Origin: CAISDH01 sp964398805
GTDB lineage: Archaea; Micrarchaeota; Micrarchaeia; Micrarchaeales; Micrarchaeaceae
Length of the DNA: 15,366 nt
Assembly (NCBI GenBank): GCA_964398805.1
Contig: CAYNNI010000072.1
Location: 1 to 15,366, forward strand
Reading direction: 5' to 3'
Shown here: positions 1 through 7,268 of the stretch, one piece after another
How positions within the stretch are numbered: position 1 is the first letter of the stretch
How the letters are laid out: every line of letters starts with the position of its first letter
Translations under genes and position numbers: made by a program
The notes under the pieces: generated by a model
What the model saw: the letters and a program-made list of their open reading frames with translations, nothing else
What the model was told of the DNA's origin: nothing
Database searches by the model: none

Positions 1-134
1 GATGCAGAAAAGGCTTGTGGATTACGCGGGCGCTAGGTAGAGCGCATCCGTCTTGTTTTCCGATTATTGAAAACCTGGGATAGAGGCAAGAGCTATATCT
101 TTTCTTTGGCAGCACTGTTTAGCCCGGCGTTGCT

Positions 135-1081
135 ATGAGAATCTTGAAAGCGTGCCTAGGATATAGAAGGGATGCCCGGGCCGGCCCAAAATGCAGGAAG
201 CCCAATCAAAAATCCCAGTCCGCGATGGAGTGCCTCATGACATACGGATGGGCGATACTGATTATCTCCGTAGTTCTTGCGGCGCTGTTCCGGCTCGGGG
301 TCTTCAGCGGCGTGATGTCGCCCAGAGCTGGTTCCGGGCAGTGCCAGGTCGTGAGGCCCTACGGCCCTATGAGCACTTTGTATATCAACCTTAGAGGTGT
401 GTGCAGCGGGCAGCTGCCGCAGTACGTCGCCCAATTTAACGGTGCAAGCAGCTATGTAAATGCAGGAAACTCGCCAAGTCCGAATATTCCCACAGCAATC
501 ACAGTAAGTGCATGGGCGAATACTGCTTCGTTCACAAGCAATTACCAAAGGATTGTGTCTAAGCAGTGCAGCACCGATGTGACTACAGGCAATAGCGATT
601 TCCAATTAGGGATTTTCAGCGCTAATCAGTGGCGCTGGTAGGTAGGCGGTGTGTTCGACGTATCGCTATAGTCTCCTCTTCCCGCAGCCGGAAGCTGGTA
701 TCATTTTGTGGGTACTTATGATGGAGCGTATGAAAAAATGTATGTTAATGGCGCATTAGTGAGCAATTCGGCATATACCGGCGCGATAAGGACTTTGGGC
801 ATGCCTCTCACCATAGGAACAAGTTGGATTACCGGATACATAGAGTGTTATTATAAGGGTCTCATCGCGAACGTCCAGATATACAACGCCTCGCTTTCCG
901 CAAGCGAGGTGCAGGGCCTTTATGCCGAGGGCATGGGGGAGCCCCAACACTTCTGCAGAACCTAGTGGGATGGTGGCCCCCCAACGGCGATGCGAAGGAC
1001 TACAGCGGCAACGGAAACAACGGCGTCCCGACCAGCGTCACGCACTCCGCCAGCTGGAGCGGTGGACACGCTTTGCACTGA
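135..1081 (+). pseudogene. Broken secreted LamG-domain protein with class III (pilin-like) signal peptide
   Basis: The intact N-terminus carries a class III signal peptide: the motif QSAMECLMTYG at residues 28-38, followed by a hydrophobic stretch ending in ALFRLGVF. This is how archaeal pilin-like proteins are anchored and processed. A concanavalin-like LamG domain begins around residue 96 (YVAQFNGASSYVNAG). It is cut by TAG at 639-641 and again, in the same frame, by TAG at 669-671. Coding resumes in that frame with SWYHFVGTYDG and runs to SASEVQGLYAEG. A base appears to be missing from the G run at 935-939, because the next LamG-type segment (NLVGWWPPNGDAKDYSGNG) sits in another frame. That segment ends at TGA 1079-1081, far short of a second domain. 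The ATG at 135 is the first in frame; no clear ribosome site was seen. An assembly error could explain the frameshift but hardly both stops. Its role, surface adhesion or sugar binding, is inferred from the fold. Confidence 0.8.
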
Positions 1082-1326
1082 CCGCTCTAGTAATCCGGGG
1101 GCTCGGCAGGGCGCCCCATCACGCCATCGGCCATGCGCCTCCTGCGGTGCCTAGACTCCGGGAACATGCAGAATGAGCCATGCGGAAACACATAGCGCGG
1201 TACGGGGATGCGCATGCCGCCAGGAGACAAATCGGTTTCGAGCCCACTTCCGCTTCTACCGCCGCGCACCGCGAACAGCAACGTTCTTGTTTTGTTCCGA
1301 CCGCTACTCACGCATCTTCCTAGGCG
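1082..1326. other. Spacer without a supported gene
   Basis: This stretch lies between the end of the LamG remnant and the 3' end of the convergent eL41-like gene. Reading frames here are short and look like neither family members nor normal codon use for this genome. It holds a 6-bp inverted repeat (GCGGAA at 1182 and TTCCGC at 1248) that gives no convincing RNA fold. It may be further decayed remnant of the LamG gene, but no LamG motif could be traced past 1081. Confidence 0.5.
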
Positions 1327-1440
1327 CTACAGCTCGCCCACTCTGCGCTTCTGCGCTCTCTTCAGGCGCTTTCTGCGCTTCTTCTTCCACTTCCAGCGCA
1401 TCCTGCCTTTCTTCTTCCATTTCCTGGGTATGCTTCCCAA
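1327..1440 (-). CDS. rpl41e: Ribosomal protein eL41-like very basic mini-protein (37 aa)
   Basis: This is a 37-codon minus-strand frame whose C-terminal 24 residues read MRWKWKKKRRKRLKRAQK and then RRVGEL. That closely follows the ribosomal protein eL41 (L41e) pattern, a roughly 25-residue single Arg/Lys helix beginning MRxKWxKKRxRRLKR that sits at the ribosomal subunit interface. The start chosen is TTG at 1438-1440, because a GGTG Shine-Dalgarno lies five bases upstream (1446-1449) and a box A lies at about 1486. Starting at the internal ATG (1401) would give exactly the classical 24-residue core. Codons end mostly in G or C (AAG, CGC, CTG, GCG), as in neighbouring real genes. A competing acidic frame (MEEERQDALE) on the same strand has no family resemblance. 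It is divergent from the surface-protein gene. The assignment rests on composition and motif only, so confidence is moderate. Confidence 0.55.
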   Translation of the reverse strand: MGSIPRKWKKKGRMRWKWKKKRRKRLKRAQKRRVGEL

Positions 1441-1453
1441 ATAAGCACCATCT

Positions 1454-1469
1454 ATCGTAATATCGTAAT
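1454..1469. repeat. Tandem 8-bp repeat ATCGTAAT x2
   Basis: Two perfect head-to-tail copies of ATCGTAAT occupy 1454-1461 and 1462-1469. They overlap the predicted minus-strand transcription start of the eL41-like gene, so they could be an operator or simply AT-rich leader. Function is not shown by sequence. Confidence 0.5.
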
Positions 1470-1480
1470 TTCCCACGCAT

Positions 1481-1493
1481 AAGTATTTAATCC
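1481..1493. promoter_or_regulatory. Shared divergent box A (TATA) element
   Basis: The sequence AAGTATTTAATCC reads as a box A on both strands (TATTTAA on plus, TTAAATA on minus). On plus, a start about 26 bases downstream falls near 1512, just before the GTGA ribosome site (1517-1520) and ATG 1526. On minus, a start near 1460 precedes the GGTG site (1446-1449) and TTG 1440. The symmetric spacing supports one TATA region serving both genes. Confidence 0.45.
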
Positions 1494-1525
1494 ATGCCGT
1501 CTATCAACATTACCGCGTGAGCTTC

Positions 1526-2563
1526 ATGCAAAGAGGCATCATCACATTCATAATACTCTTCGTCATCTTGGCGGCATTGGCATACGTGGCGACGCGCCCC
1601 CCATCCGGCAGCACAACGACCACCACTGTGCCGGGCTCGAGCACCACGGTCACGGGGGCGTCCACAAGCCAGACAACGCTCAACTATTCGCAATACCTTT
1701 ACAACTGCACAGCGCTTGACCTCTACGCGCACAACACCAGCGCGGTCGTGATAGGCAGATGCAAGTGGGGCGGAGGCCTTCTCGGCCTGTGGGTGGCTGC
1801 GGGCGACGCCGGCCGCGAGTTCGCTACCATACGCGGCGCCGACAACGTCACTTATGTCAACCAGAGCTTCACATACCCGTGCGTGTCCTTCTATGAGAAC
1901 GTTTCGCTGCCCGCGCAGATCTATACCGTCACTCTGCGCACCGGCACCGGCGGAGGCACATGCGGAAATTCCGAGGTCAAGCTCAACATGACCACGACCG
2001 CTCCGCCAACTCTGAGGGACTTCATTTACAACGGCGACTTCGGCACCGGCACATACGCCGGCTGGAACGTCACCGGAGCAGGCTTCGGGACCGCGCCGAT
2101 GAACATCACCCACGCCAACAAAGAGACCTGCTACATAGGGCAGCCGTGGAGCGGATACAACGGCACCTACTTCGCGACCACGTTCACGTGCGGAGTTTCC
2201 ACCGCGCCAGGCAACGTGACATCCGAGCCGTTCGTGTCCAATCTCACCAAGCCGTTCCTGAACTTCAGAATCATAAGCCCGGACGACAACCACCTCTACG
2301 TCGAGGTGCTCGAGGGCAACGTGCCGCGGATAGTGGCGCACTACGACACTTACAACAGCTCCCTGGGCTCGAACGCGTCCTCGACGTTCAGGACCGCGAG
2401 CCTGGCGCTTGGCAGGCTGAACGGGAAGGCCCTTCGCCTGCGCGTCGTGGCCGACACGCTCAACCAGTTCCGCTTCATCGCGATCGGGGACTTCGCGCTG
2501 TCGCGGACCCCGGCGCAGCAGCCGGGGATAATTGTCAATGTGAGCTACAACCTCACATCGTGA
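1526..2563 (+). CDS. Membrane-anchored, sequon-rich secreted protein with sugar-binding-like C-terminal domain
   Basis: The start is ATG 1526, because the in-frame GTG at 1517 is itself part of the GTGA ribosome site five bases upstream. This gives 345 residues. A single N-terminal membrane segment (about residues 4-21, ITFIILFVILAALAYVA) acts as signal anchor. A Ser/Thr-rich linker (about 25-53) follows, then an extracellular body with about 16 N-x-S/T glycosylation sequons and six cysteines. The C-terminal part (about 166-327) opens with YNGDFGTGTYAGW. That resembles the NGDFExGxxxGW opening of CBM4/9-like jelly-roll domains in surface proteins. A role in the cell envelope or in contact with a host cell is inference; I do not recognise a named family for the whole protein. 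cysS follows after six bases, with its ribosome site overlapping this stop codon, so the two are probably co-transcribed. Confidence 0.8.
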   Translation: MQRGIITFIILFVILAALAYVATRPPSGSTTTTTVPGSSTTVTGASTSQTTLNYSQYLYNCTALDLYAHNTSAVVIGRCKWGGGLLGLWVAAGDAGREFATIRGADNVTYVNQSFTYPCVSFYENVSLPAQIYTVTLRTGTGGGTCGNSEVKLNMTTTAPPTLRDFIYNGDFGTGTYAGWNVTGAGFGTAPMNITHANKETCYIGQPWSGYNGTYFATTFTCGVSTAPGNVTSEPFVSNLTKPFLNFRIISPDDNHLYVEVLEGNVPRIVAHYDTYNSSLGSNASSTFRTASLALGRLNGKALRLRVVADTLNQFRFIAIGDFALSRTPAQQPGIIVNVSYNLTS

Positions 2564-2565
2564 TC
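2560..2565 (+). promoter_or_regulatory. Shine-Dalgarno GTGATC for cysS
   Basis: GTGATC matches the archaeal 16S rRNA tail complement and overlaps the TGA stop (2561-2563) of the surface-protein gene. It lies four bases before ATG 2570. It fixes the cysS start and suggests translational coupling. Confidence 0.7.
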
Positions 2566-2569
2566 CTGC

Positions 2570-4003
2570 ATGCTTCAGGTCTACAACACGCTCGCGAGAT
2601 CAAAGCAGAAGTTCCTGCCGATCAGCGGCAGGAAAGTGAGCATGTTCGTGTGCGGGCAGACCCCCTATGACGATGCCCACCTGGGCCACGCGAAGGCGTA
2701 CATCAACTTCGATGTGGTGGCGAGGTGGCTGCGCCATCTCGGCTACAAGGTCAGGTACGTCCAGAACATAACAGACATAGAGGACAAGATAATCAACAGG
2801 GCGCGCGAACGCGGCGAGGACCCGTTCAAGCTCGCGCGGCATTATGAGGCCAGGCTTCTCGAGGACCTGCAGGCCATAGGCGTGAAGGATTCCATCGACA
2901 TGTTCCCCAGGTCGCACGATTACATAGACGCCATACGCGAGCAGATGCAGATGCTCGCGGACAGGGGCTACGCCTACCCCCTTGACGGCGACGTCTACTA
3001 CGATGTCGCGAAGTTCAAGGGCTACACGAAGCTGTCCGGGATGAGCCTGGACGCGCTCAGCATGCACAGGATAGAGCCCAGGGCAGGCAAGCGCCATGAG
3101 TACGACTTCGCGCTATGGAAGGCCGCGAAGCCCGGGGAGCCGTCATGGGACATAAGCATCAGGTTCAAGGACTGCGTGCGCAAGCTTCCCGGAAGGCCGG
3201 CATGGCACATCGAGGACACCGCCATGACCTACAAGATATTCGGCCCGCAGTACGACATACACGGCGGCGCCAGCGAGCTGATTTTCCCGCACCACACGAA
3301 CGAGATAGCGCAGGCCGAGGCCGCGTCGGGCAAGAGGCCGTTCGTGAAGTACTGGCTGCACGCGGGCGTGCTGAACATACGCGGGGAGAAGATGAGCAAG
3401 AGCCTGAAAAACTTCATAACGATACGCGAGCTGCTGCAGAGCTATTCCGCGGAGGAGCTCCGCTACATGATGTGCTCGAGCCACTACCGCAAGGAGCTGG
3501 ACTACGACGCCCCGCTCATGGAGAGCGCGAGGAGGTCCCTCAGGTACATTTACTCCGCGCTTAGCATGTTCTACAACATGGGCGAGGAGAAGGGCGCCAA
3601 GGAGTCCCGGTCCGCGCTAAAGGTCGCAAGGACTCTCGAGAGGGGCTTCACCGCCGCGATGAACGACGACTTCAACACCTCGCTGGCGCTCTCCCGGCTG
3701 GCTGTTGCCGTGGGCGAGCTGCGGAGCTTCGCGGAGTCGCACGAGCGCATAGACGCGCATGCGAAGCAGGAAGCCCTTGGGATGGCCATCGGGCTTCCGC
3801 AGGCCATAGGGCTCATCACGCACGACACTTACAAGAAGGGCATTCCCGCGAAGGCGTACGAGCTCGTGAAGGCGCGGGAGGCGCTGAGATCCAGGAAGGA
3901 GTTCGCAAAGGCGGACGAGATACGCGCCAGGCTCAAGGGCGAGTACGGGATAATGCTCGAGGACACAGAGCACGGAACGGTATGGTATTCAGCGGAAGGC
4001 TGA
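2570..4003 (+). CDS. cysS: Cysteinyl-tRNA synthetase (EC 6.1.1.16)
   Basis: This cytoplasmic class I synthetase charges tRNA-Cys with cysteine using ATP. At 477 residues it is of normal length. The HIGH signature is HLGH (37-40) in TPYDDAHLGHAKAYINF, and the KMSKS loop is at 274-278 (GEKMSKSLKNF). The catalytic Rossmann fold occupies the first two thirds, and a helical DALR-type tRNA-binding domain follows to the end. Zinc-site residues as known from the E. coli enzyme are C28, a Cys in the WHIEC motif, and the His and Glu of HHENE. Here C28, H241 and E245 are present, but the WHIEC cysteine is Asp216 (WHIEDTAM). The zinc site is therefore altered or lost, or uses Asp as ligand. The start ATG is set by GTGATC four bases upstream. 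A hairpin follows the stop. Confidence 0.97.
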   Translation: MLQVYNTLARSKQKFLPISGRKVSMFVCGQTPYDDAHLGHAKAYINFDVVARWLRHLGYKVRYVQNITDIEDKIINRARERGEDPFKLARHYEARLLEDLQAIGVKDSIDMFPRSHDYIDAIREQMQMLADRGYAYPLDGDVYYDVAKFKGYTKLSGMSLDALSMHRIEPRAGKRHEYDFALWKAAKPGEPSWDISIRFKDCVRKLPGRPAWHIEDTAMTYKIFGPQYDIHGGASELIFPHHTNEIAQAEAASGKRPFVKYWLHAGVLNIRGEKMSKSLKNFITIRELLQSYSAEELRYMMCSSHYRKELDYDAPLMESARRSLRYIYSALSMFYNMGEEKGAKESRSALKVARTLERGFTAAMNDDFNTSLALSRLAVAVGELRSFAESHERIDAHAKQEALGMAIGLPQAIGLITHDTYKKGIPAKAYELVKAREALRSRKEFAKADEIRARLKGEYGIMLEDTEHGTVWYSAEG

Positions 4004-4009
4004 CTGCGT

Positions 4010-4027
4010 GTTCGTCTCAAGACGAAC
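4010..4027 (+). terminator. Stem-loop just after cysS
   Basis: GTTCGTC (4010-4016) pairs perfectly with GACGAAC (4021-4027) around a four-base TCAA loop, seven bases after the cysS stop. The bases after it are AAAACC rather than a T run, so it is not a classical archaeal terminator. It could protect the mRNA end or separate cysS from the next promoter at about 4043. Confidence 0.4.
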
Positions 4028-4038
4028 AAAACCTAATT

Positions 4039-4048
4039 CTTATATAGG
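4039..4048 (+). promoter_or_regulatory. Box A promoter of the winged-helix gene
   Basis: CTTATATAGG, in the gap after cysS, fits an archaeal TATA box. The expected transcript start is near 4069, next to a GTGAT ribosome site at 4069-4073, so the leader is very short. Confidence 0.5.
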
Positions 4049-4076
4049 AGAAAAACCGTAGTTATGCTGTGATGCT

Positions 4077-5411
4077 TTGGCAGTGGTAACGAAAGAGCAC
4101 GCCACGGGAGCAGACAAGTCCTTTCTCGCCCTCGCAGAGCAGCAGAGGGCGGACGCGCTTGTCATGAACAATTTCGGGAAAGCCCTTGCGCTGTACGTGA
4201 TGAAAAGCGGAGAGGAATACACAGGCGAAGGGCTTAACGGCGCCGCAACCGGCTTCCTCGGCAGCGATCTTCCTTTCAAAGGAAAGCGCAGGATGCACGA
4301 CTACTGCAAGGACTCCCTCGAGCCCGCGGGAATGGTCGCAGGAGGCAGCACGGAAAGGGACGGCCGCAGCGTGAGCACCTATTCGATAACGGAGCACGGC
4401 GAAAGATGCGGAAAGCCCGCGGCGCTGAGGTTCCTGTCGCTCGCGGACTATCTGGGCAAGTCGCTGAACGAGCTCAACGGCGCCACGAACACCTCAGGAT
4501 CGGTCGGGCACGGCTATGCGCTCGCCAAGGTGCTGGAGTGCCTGAACGACGGCAAGATCCACACAGTAACCGACATCGCCCAGACCGCTGGCCTTACTGA
4601 GAAAGTGGCTTCCTTCTCCCTGCGCCATCTGGACCGGACGGGCCTTGCGCACTACAAGAGCGTGAGGTGCGACCCCTACGGCGGCGCTGAAACAGATTAC
4701 TCCGTGATTGAGCTTACCGGGCGTGACGAGGCGGAAGGATATGCGCGCAATCCGAGGCTGATGACGAAGCGCCTGCCGCATAGCCAGCCGGATTACGCTC
4801 CCTATGTCCGGAGATGCCTGCTCGCGGCGCTGGGGCTCGGGCTGCAGGAGATACACCGCAACATGCTGGTGGGCGCGCTGGGGGTGTCGGACGCCACGGC
4901 AAAGAAGGTAATGGCCTTGCTCTGCGACCTGGGCGTGTACGCGTATCGGAAGTTCAAGGGCAGCTTCGTGCTTTCCGAGTCGCAGATAACAGACAAGGGC
5001 ATCTACGCCTTTGAGCTGGCGTACGGGCCTGCGCTGGCCGTAGCAAAGGACCCGCGGTCCGCATATGCTGCCGGGGCGTACCTGATGGGCGCGCTCGAGA
5101 GGTCCTCGAAAAGCCCGGCCGAGCTGTTCGCTTCTGAGCGCAGGAGGTTCATCGAGACGAGCAACAACCTGAAGCAGCGGAGCGGCGACGAGAATGTCGA
5201 ACTGGTCATGGACGCCATACGCAGCAGTGACAGGTCCACAGACTTCCGGAGGAAGGACGTGGTCGAGCAGCTGGTAAAAAGGGGCGGAGAGACGCGCAAC
5301 CTCGACGCGCTTGCGACCTCGGGGCTGCGCGCCATGCGCGAGAAGAAGCTCATAAAGAGGGCAGCGGAGCGCAACCATTACAGGCTGCTCCTCAGGACAG
5401 AGCATGACTGA
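4077..5411 (+). CDS. Large protein with four tandem winged-helix-like domains
   Basis: No named family is recognised. The 444 residues hold what look like four winged-helix units. They lie at about 33-108 (wing ending TYSITEHGERCG), 147-215 (KVLECLNDGKIHTVTDIAQTAGL, then SVIELTGRDEAEG), 243-310 (a Val-Ser-Asp recognition-helix-like segment, then ESQITDKGIYAFE) and 373-440 (VMDAIRSS to REKKLIKRAAE). The repeated pattern of a helix-turn-helix followed by a beta wing and ITxxG is typical of archaeal transcription regulators, so a DNA-binding role is likely but inferred. There is no membrane segment and no ligand-binding domain is evident. The start is uncertain: TTG 4077 sits three bases after GTGAT (4069-4073), and GTG 4083 is an alternative. 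It has its own box A and ends nine bases from the convergent hisS-partner gene. Confidence 0.75.
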   Translation: MAVVTKEHATGADKSFLALAEQQRADALVMNNFGKALALYVMKSGEEYTGEGLNGAATGFLGSDLPFKGKRRMHDYCKDSLEPAGMVAGGSTERDGRSVSTYSITEHGERCGKPAALRFLSLADYLGKSLNELNGATNTSGSVGHGYALAKVLECLNDGKIHTVTDIAQTAGLTEKVASFSLRHLDRTGLAHYKSVRCDPYGGAETDYSVIELTGRDEAEGYARNPRLMTKRLPHSQPDYAPYVRRCLLAALGLGLQEIHRNMLVGALGVSDATAKKVMALLCDLGVYAYRKFKGSFVLSESQITDKGIYAFELAYGPALAVAKDPRSAYAAGAYLMGALERSSKSPAELFASERRRFIETSNNLKQRSGDENVELVMDAIRSSDRSTDFRRKDVVEQLVKRGGETRNLDALATSGLRAMREKKLIKRAAERNHYRLLLRTEHD

Positions 5412-5420
5412 GCCGCCGCT

Positions 5421-5957
5421 TTACTTCTTTGGCTCCCCTTCCTTGCCCGCTTCTTCAGGCTTCTTGTTCCTCTCCTCGATCAGCTTCTTTCCGAGCAGTG
5501 TCCTGTTCTCCATCTGCCTGCTTATCTTTGCCAGCTCTTCAGGCTTTAGGACGTGCTCGAGCACGTACTTGGAGTAGTTGAGCGATATCGACGATAGGTC
5601 CAGCAGCATGGACTGCAGCTCGTTCGGCCTGAAATGGATCTCGCTCTCGGGCTTGAGTATCTCCACGCCCACAGGCGAGTAGTTGAACGCGATGTTGACC
5701 AGCGGGAAGAAGCTCTCCACGAGCACCGTCACCATCGCGCTGGTCACGAACGTGCCTTCCCTTTCCAGCGGCTCGTCCACCTCCCCGTAGCAGTAGACCA
5801 CGCCCTTCTCCTTGAGCAGGTGCTCGTTTATCAGCTCGACCAGCGCGGGCTGCAGCTCCTCCCTGTTGCTGCTCTGCATGTCGAAGTACAGCCTTGCCAG
5901 GACTCCGCCCTTCGCCACCTTCTCCTCCGTCAAGCGGTCAACGTCAGATTTCGCCAT
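5421..5957 (-). CDS. Conserved-looking hypothetical protein, partner of hisS (178 aa)
   Basis: I do not recognise the family. The protein is 178 residues, acidic to mixed charge, with no signal peptide or membrane helix. The N-terminal 130 residues look like a compact alpha/beta domain (segments GVVYCYGEVDEP, AMVTVLVESFFPLVNIAFNY and PVGVEILKPESEIHF). A helical stretch follows (QSMLLDLSSISLNYSKYVLE), then a Lys/Glu-rich tail from about residue 150 (NKKPEEAGKEGEPKK) that is probably disordered. Its ATG (5955-5957) directly abuts the hisS TAG stop (5958-5960), so it is the second gene of a hisS transcript and is translated in step with it. Codon use matches the neighbours. A role linked to HisRS or translation is suggested only by position. 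Confidence 0.8.
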   Translation of the reverse strand: MAKSDVDRLTEEKVAKGGVLARLYFDMQSSNREELQPALVELINEHLLKEKGVVYCYGEVDEPLEREGTFVTSAMVTVLVESFFPLVNIAFNYSPVGVEILKPESEIHFRPNELQSMLLDLSSISLNYSKYVLEHVLKPEELAKISRQMENRTLLGKKLIEERNKKPEEAGKEGEPKK

Positions 5958-7232
5958 CTACTCGCCCTTTATCAATCGCACAGCGTCATCCACGCCCACA
6001 ACCTGCTCCCCGCCGCTGACCAGGTTGCGCAGCTTCAGCGCGCCAAGCCTCTCCTCGGCGTCGCCTATTATCACCGCGTACTTCGCCCTTATGCCGTTCG
6101 CATGCGCTAGCTGGTTTGCCAGGTTGCGCGTCGCGAGGTTTATCTCGGTCGCGATCTGATTCGCGCGGAGCACATTGGCTATCTTGAGCGCGTAGCCCTG
6201 GTTCCTCTCGCTCACGCTCGCTATGAACACCTTCGCGTAGCCGTATTCCGGCGAGGAGGAGAAGCCGAGCAGGTCCAGTATGCGATCTATGCCGAGCGAC
6301 ACCCCCACCGCGGGCATCGGCCTGCCTGCATAGACGCCTATGAGGTTGTCGTACCTGCCGCCTGCTGCTATGGCTGGTCCCTGCATGTCCTGCTTCGCCC
6401 TGACCTCGAAAACGATCCCGGTATAGTAGTCAAGCCCGCGCATTATGGAGAAGTCCACCGCGACGTCCCCGCGCAAGCTGTACTGCGCAAGCGCGGCCAG
6501 CGCGCCGCGGATGTCCTTGGTGGCGTTTCCGTCGCCGAGCAGCTTGTCCGCATAGTCGAGCTTTTCGCTGCTGTCGCCCTTTATCTTCGCGAGCTGGAGT
6601 ATGCCGTCGACGGCCTCGCCGCTTATCCCGAGCGCCTTCAGCGCCTCCGCGACCTTGTCCTCGCCTATCTTCTCAAGCTTGTCCATCGCCCTGGCGGCGC
6701 CGTTGAAGAGCTCGCTTCCGATCCCGAACTTGCCGAACACCTTGTCCATCAGCGACCTGTCGTTGATCCCGACAGCGTACTCTACGCCTGCGCTTTCCAG
6801 CGCGAACGCCCCGACCGCTATCGCCTCCGCATCAGCGAGCGCCTTCGTCCCGCCCACGATGTCGGCGTCTGCCTGCGTGAACTCCCTGTACCTGAGGCGC
6901 TGCGGCTCCTCGCCCCGCCAGACCTTGCCTATCTGGTAGCGCTTGAACGGCATCGGCAGCTCCTGATGCATCGCCATGTAGCGCGCCAGCGACACCGTCA
7001 GGTCGTAGCGCAGGCCGAGGCTTTCGTCCTTCAGCTCGTAAATAAGCTTCGTGTCCTCCCCGATGGCGTTCTTCGCCTTCAGCACGGAAAGCGCCTCGAA
7101 GGTAGGCGTGTCTATCGCGGCGAAGCCGAACAGGCGGAACACCCGCTCTACGCGCCAAAGCAGCTCGTTCCTGAACAGCGCCTCGTTCGGCATGAGGTCC
7201 TTCACGCCGCGAGGGAATGCTATCTCTGCCAT
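5958..7232 (-). CDS. hisS: Histidyl-tRNA synthetase (EC 6.1.1.21)
   Basis: This cytoplasmic class II synthetase charges tRNA-His. From ATG 7232 the protein is 424 residues, the usual length. Class II motif 1 lies in FRNELLWRVERVFRLFGF. Motif 2 is FKRYQIGKVWRGEEPQ to REFTQADADIVG (about 96-127). The histidine-specific signatures RGLDYYTG (about 265-272) and GGRYDNL (about 291-297) are present, and motif 3 is MPAVGVSLGIDRILDLL. A C-terminal anticodon-binding domain follows (KVFIASVSERNQGYALKIA onward). ATG 7232 is preferred over the upstream TTG at 7247, because a box A centred near 7274 puts the transcript start close to 7248. The partner gene starts immediately at the stop codon. Confidence 0.96.
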   Translation of the reverse strand: MAEIAFPRGVKDLMPNEALFRNELLWRVERVFRLFGFAAIDTPTFEALSVLKAKNAIGEDTKLIYELKDESLGLRYDLTVSLARYMAMHQELPMPFKRYQIGKVWRGEEPQRLRYREFTQADADIVGGTKALADAEAIAVGAFALESAGVEYAVGINDRSLMDKVFGKFGIGSELFNGAARAMDKLEKIGEDKVAEALKALGISGEAVDGILQLAKIKGDSSEKLDYADKLLGDGNATKDIRGALAALAQYSLRGDVAVDFSIMRGLDYYTGIVFEVRAKQDMQGPAIAAGGRYDNLIGVYAGRPMPAVGVSLGIDRILDLLGFSSSPEYGYAKVFIASVSERNQGYALKIANVLRANQIATEINLATRNLANQLAHANGIRAKYAVIIGDAEERLGALKLRNLVSGGEQVVGVDDAVRLIKGE

Positions 7233-7268
7233 AAGCTCACATAACAATTATCAGCTTAGCCTCTCAGG

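Noticed and set aside
2..40. A 12-codon frame (MQKRLVDYAGAR) that could be the tail of a gene to the left
   Set aside because: Too short, and the other frames end close by as well; nothing identifies it without the upstream sequence.
639..671. TAG readthrough or pyrrolysine at the two in-frame amber codons of the LamG gene
   Set aside because: Several ordinary genes here (hisS, rpoP, thioredoxin, the PIG-L gene, the PRC-barrel gene) end in TAG, and the LamG gene also has a frameshift, so decay is simpler.
1182..1253. A 72-base stretch beginning GCGGAAA and ending CTTCCGC, with TTCGA near the 3' end, resembling a tRNA
   Set aside because: Only six of seven acceptor pairs form, T8 is absent, and no T-arm stem, D-arm or anticodon arm fits on either strand.
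1326..1419. An acidic Glu-rich reading of the same minus-strand DNA as the eL41-like gene
   Set aside because: It has no ribosome site and no family resemblance, and the basic frame has eL41-like motifs and better codon use.
1487..2341. Long antisense open frames opposite the surface-protein gene, and likewise opposite cysS and the winged-helix gene
   Set aside because: They mirror the G/C-ending codons of real genes, have Arg/Ala/His-rich low-complexity translations and lack motifs or ribosome sites.
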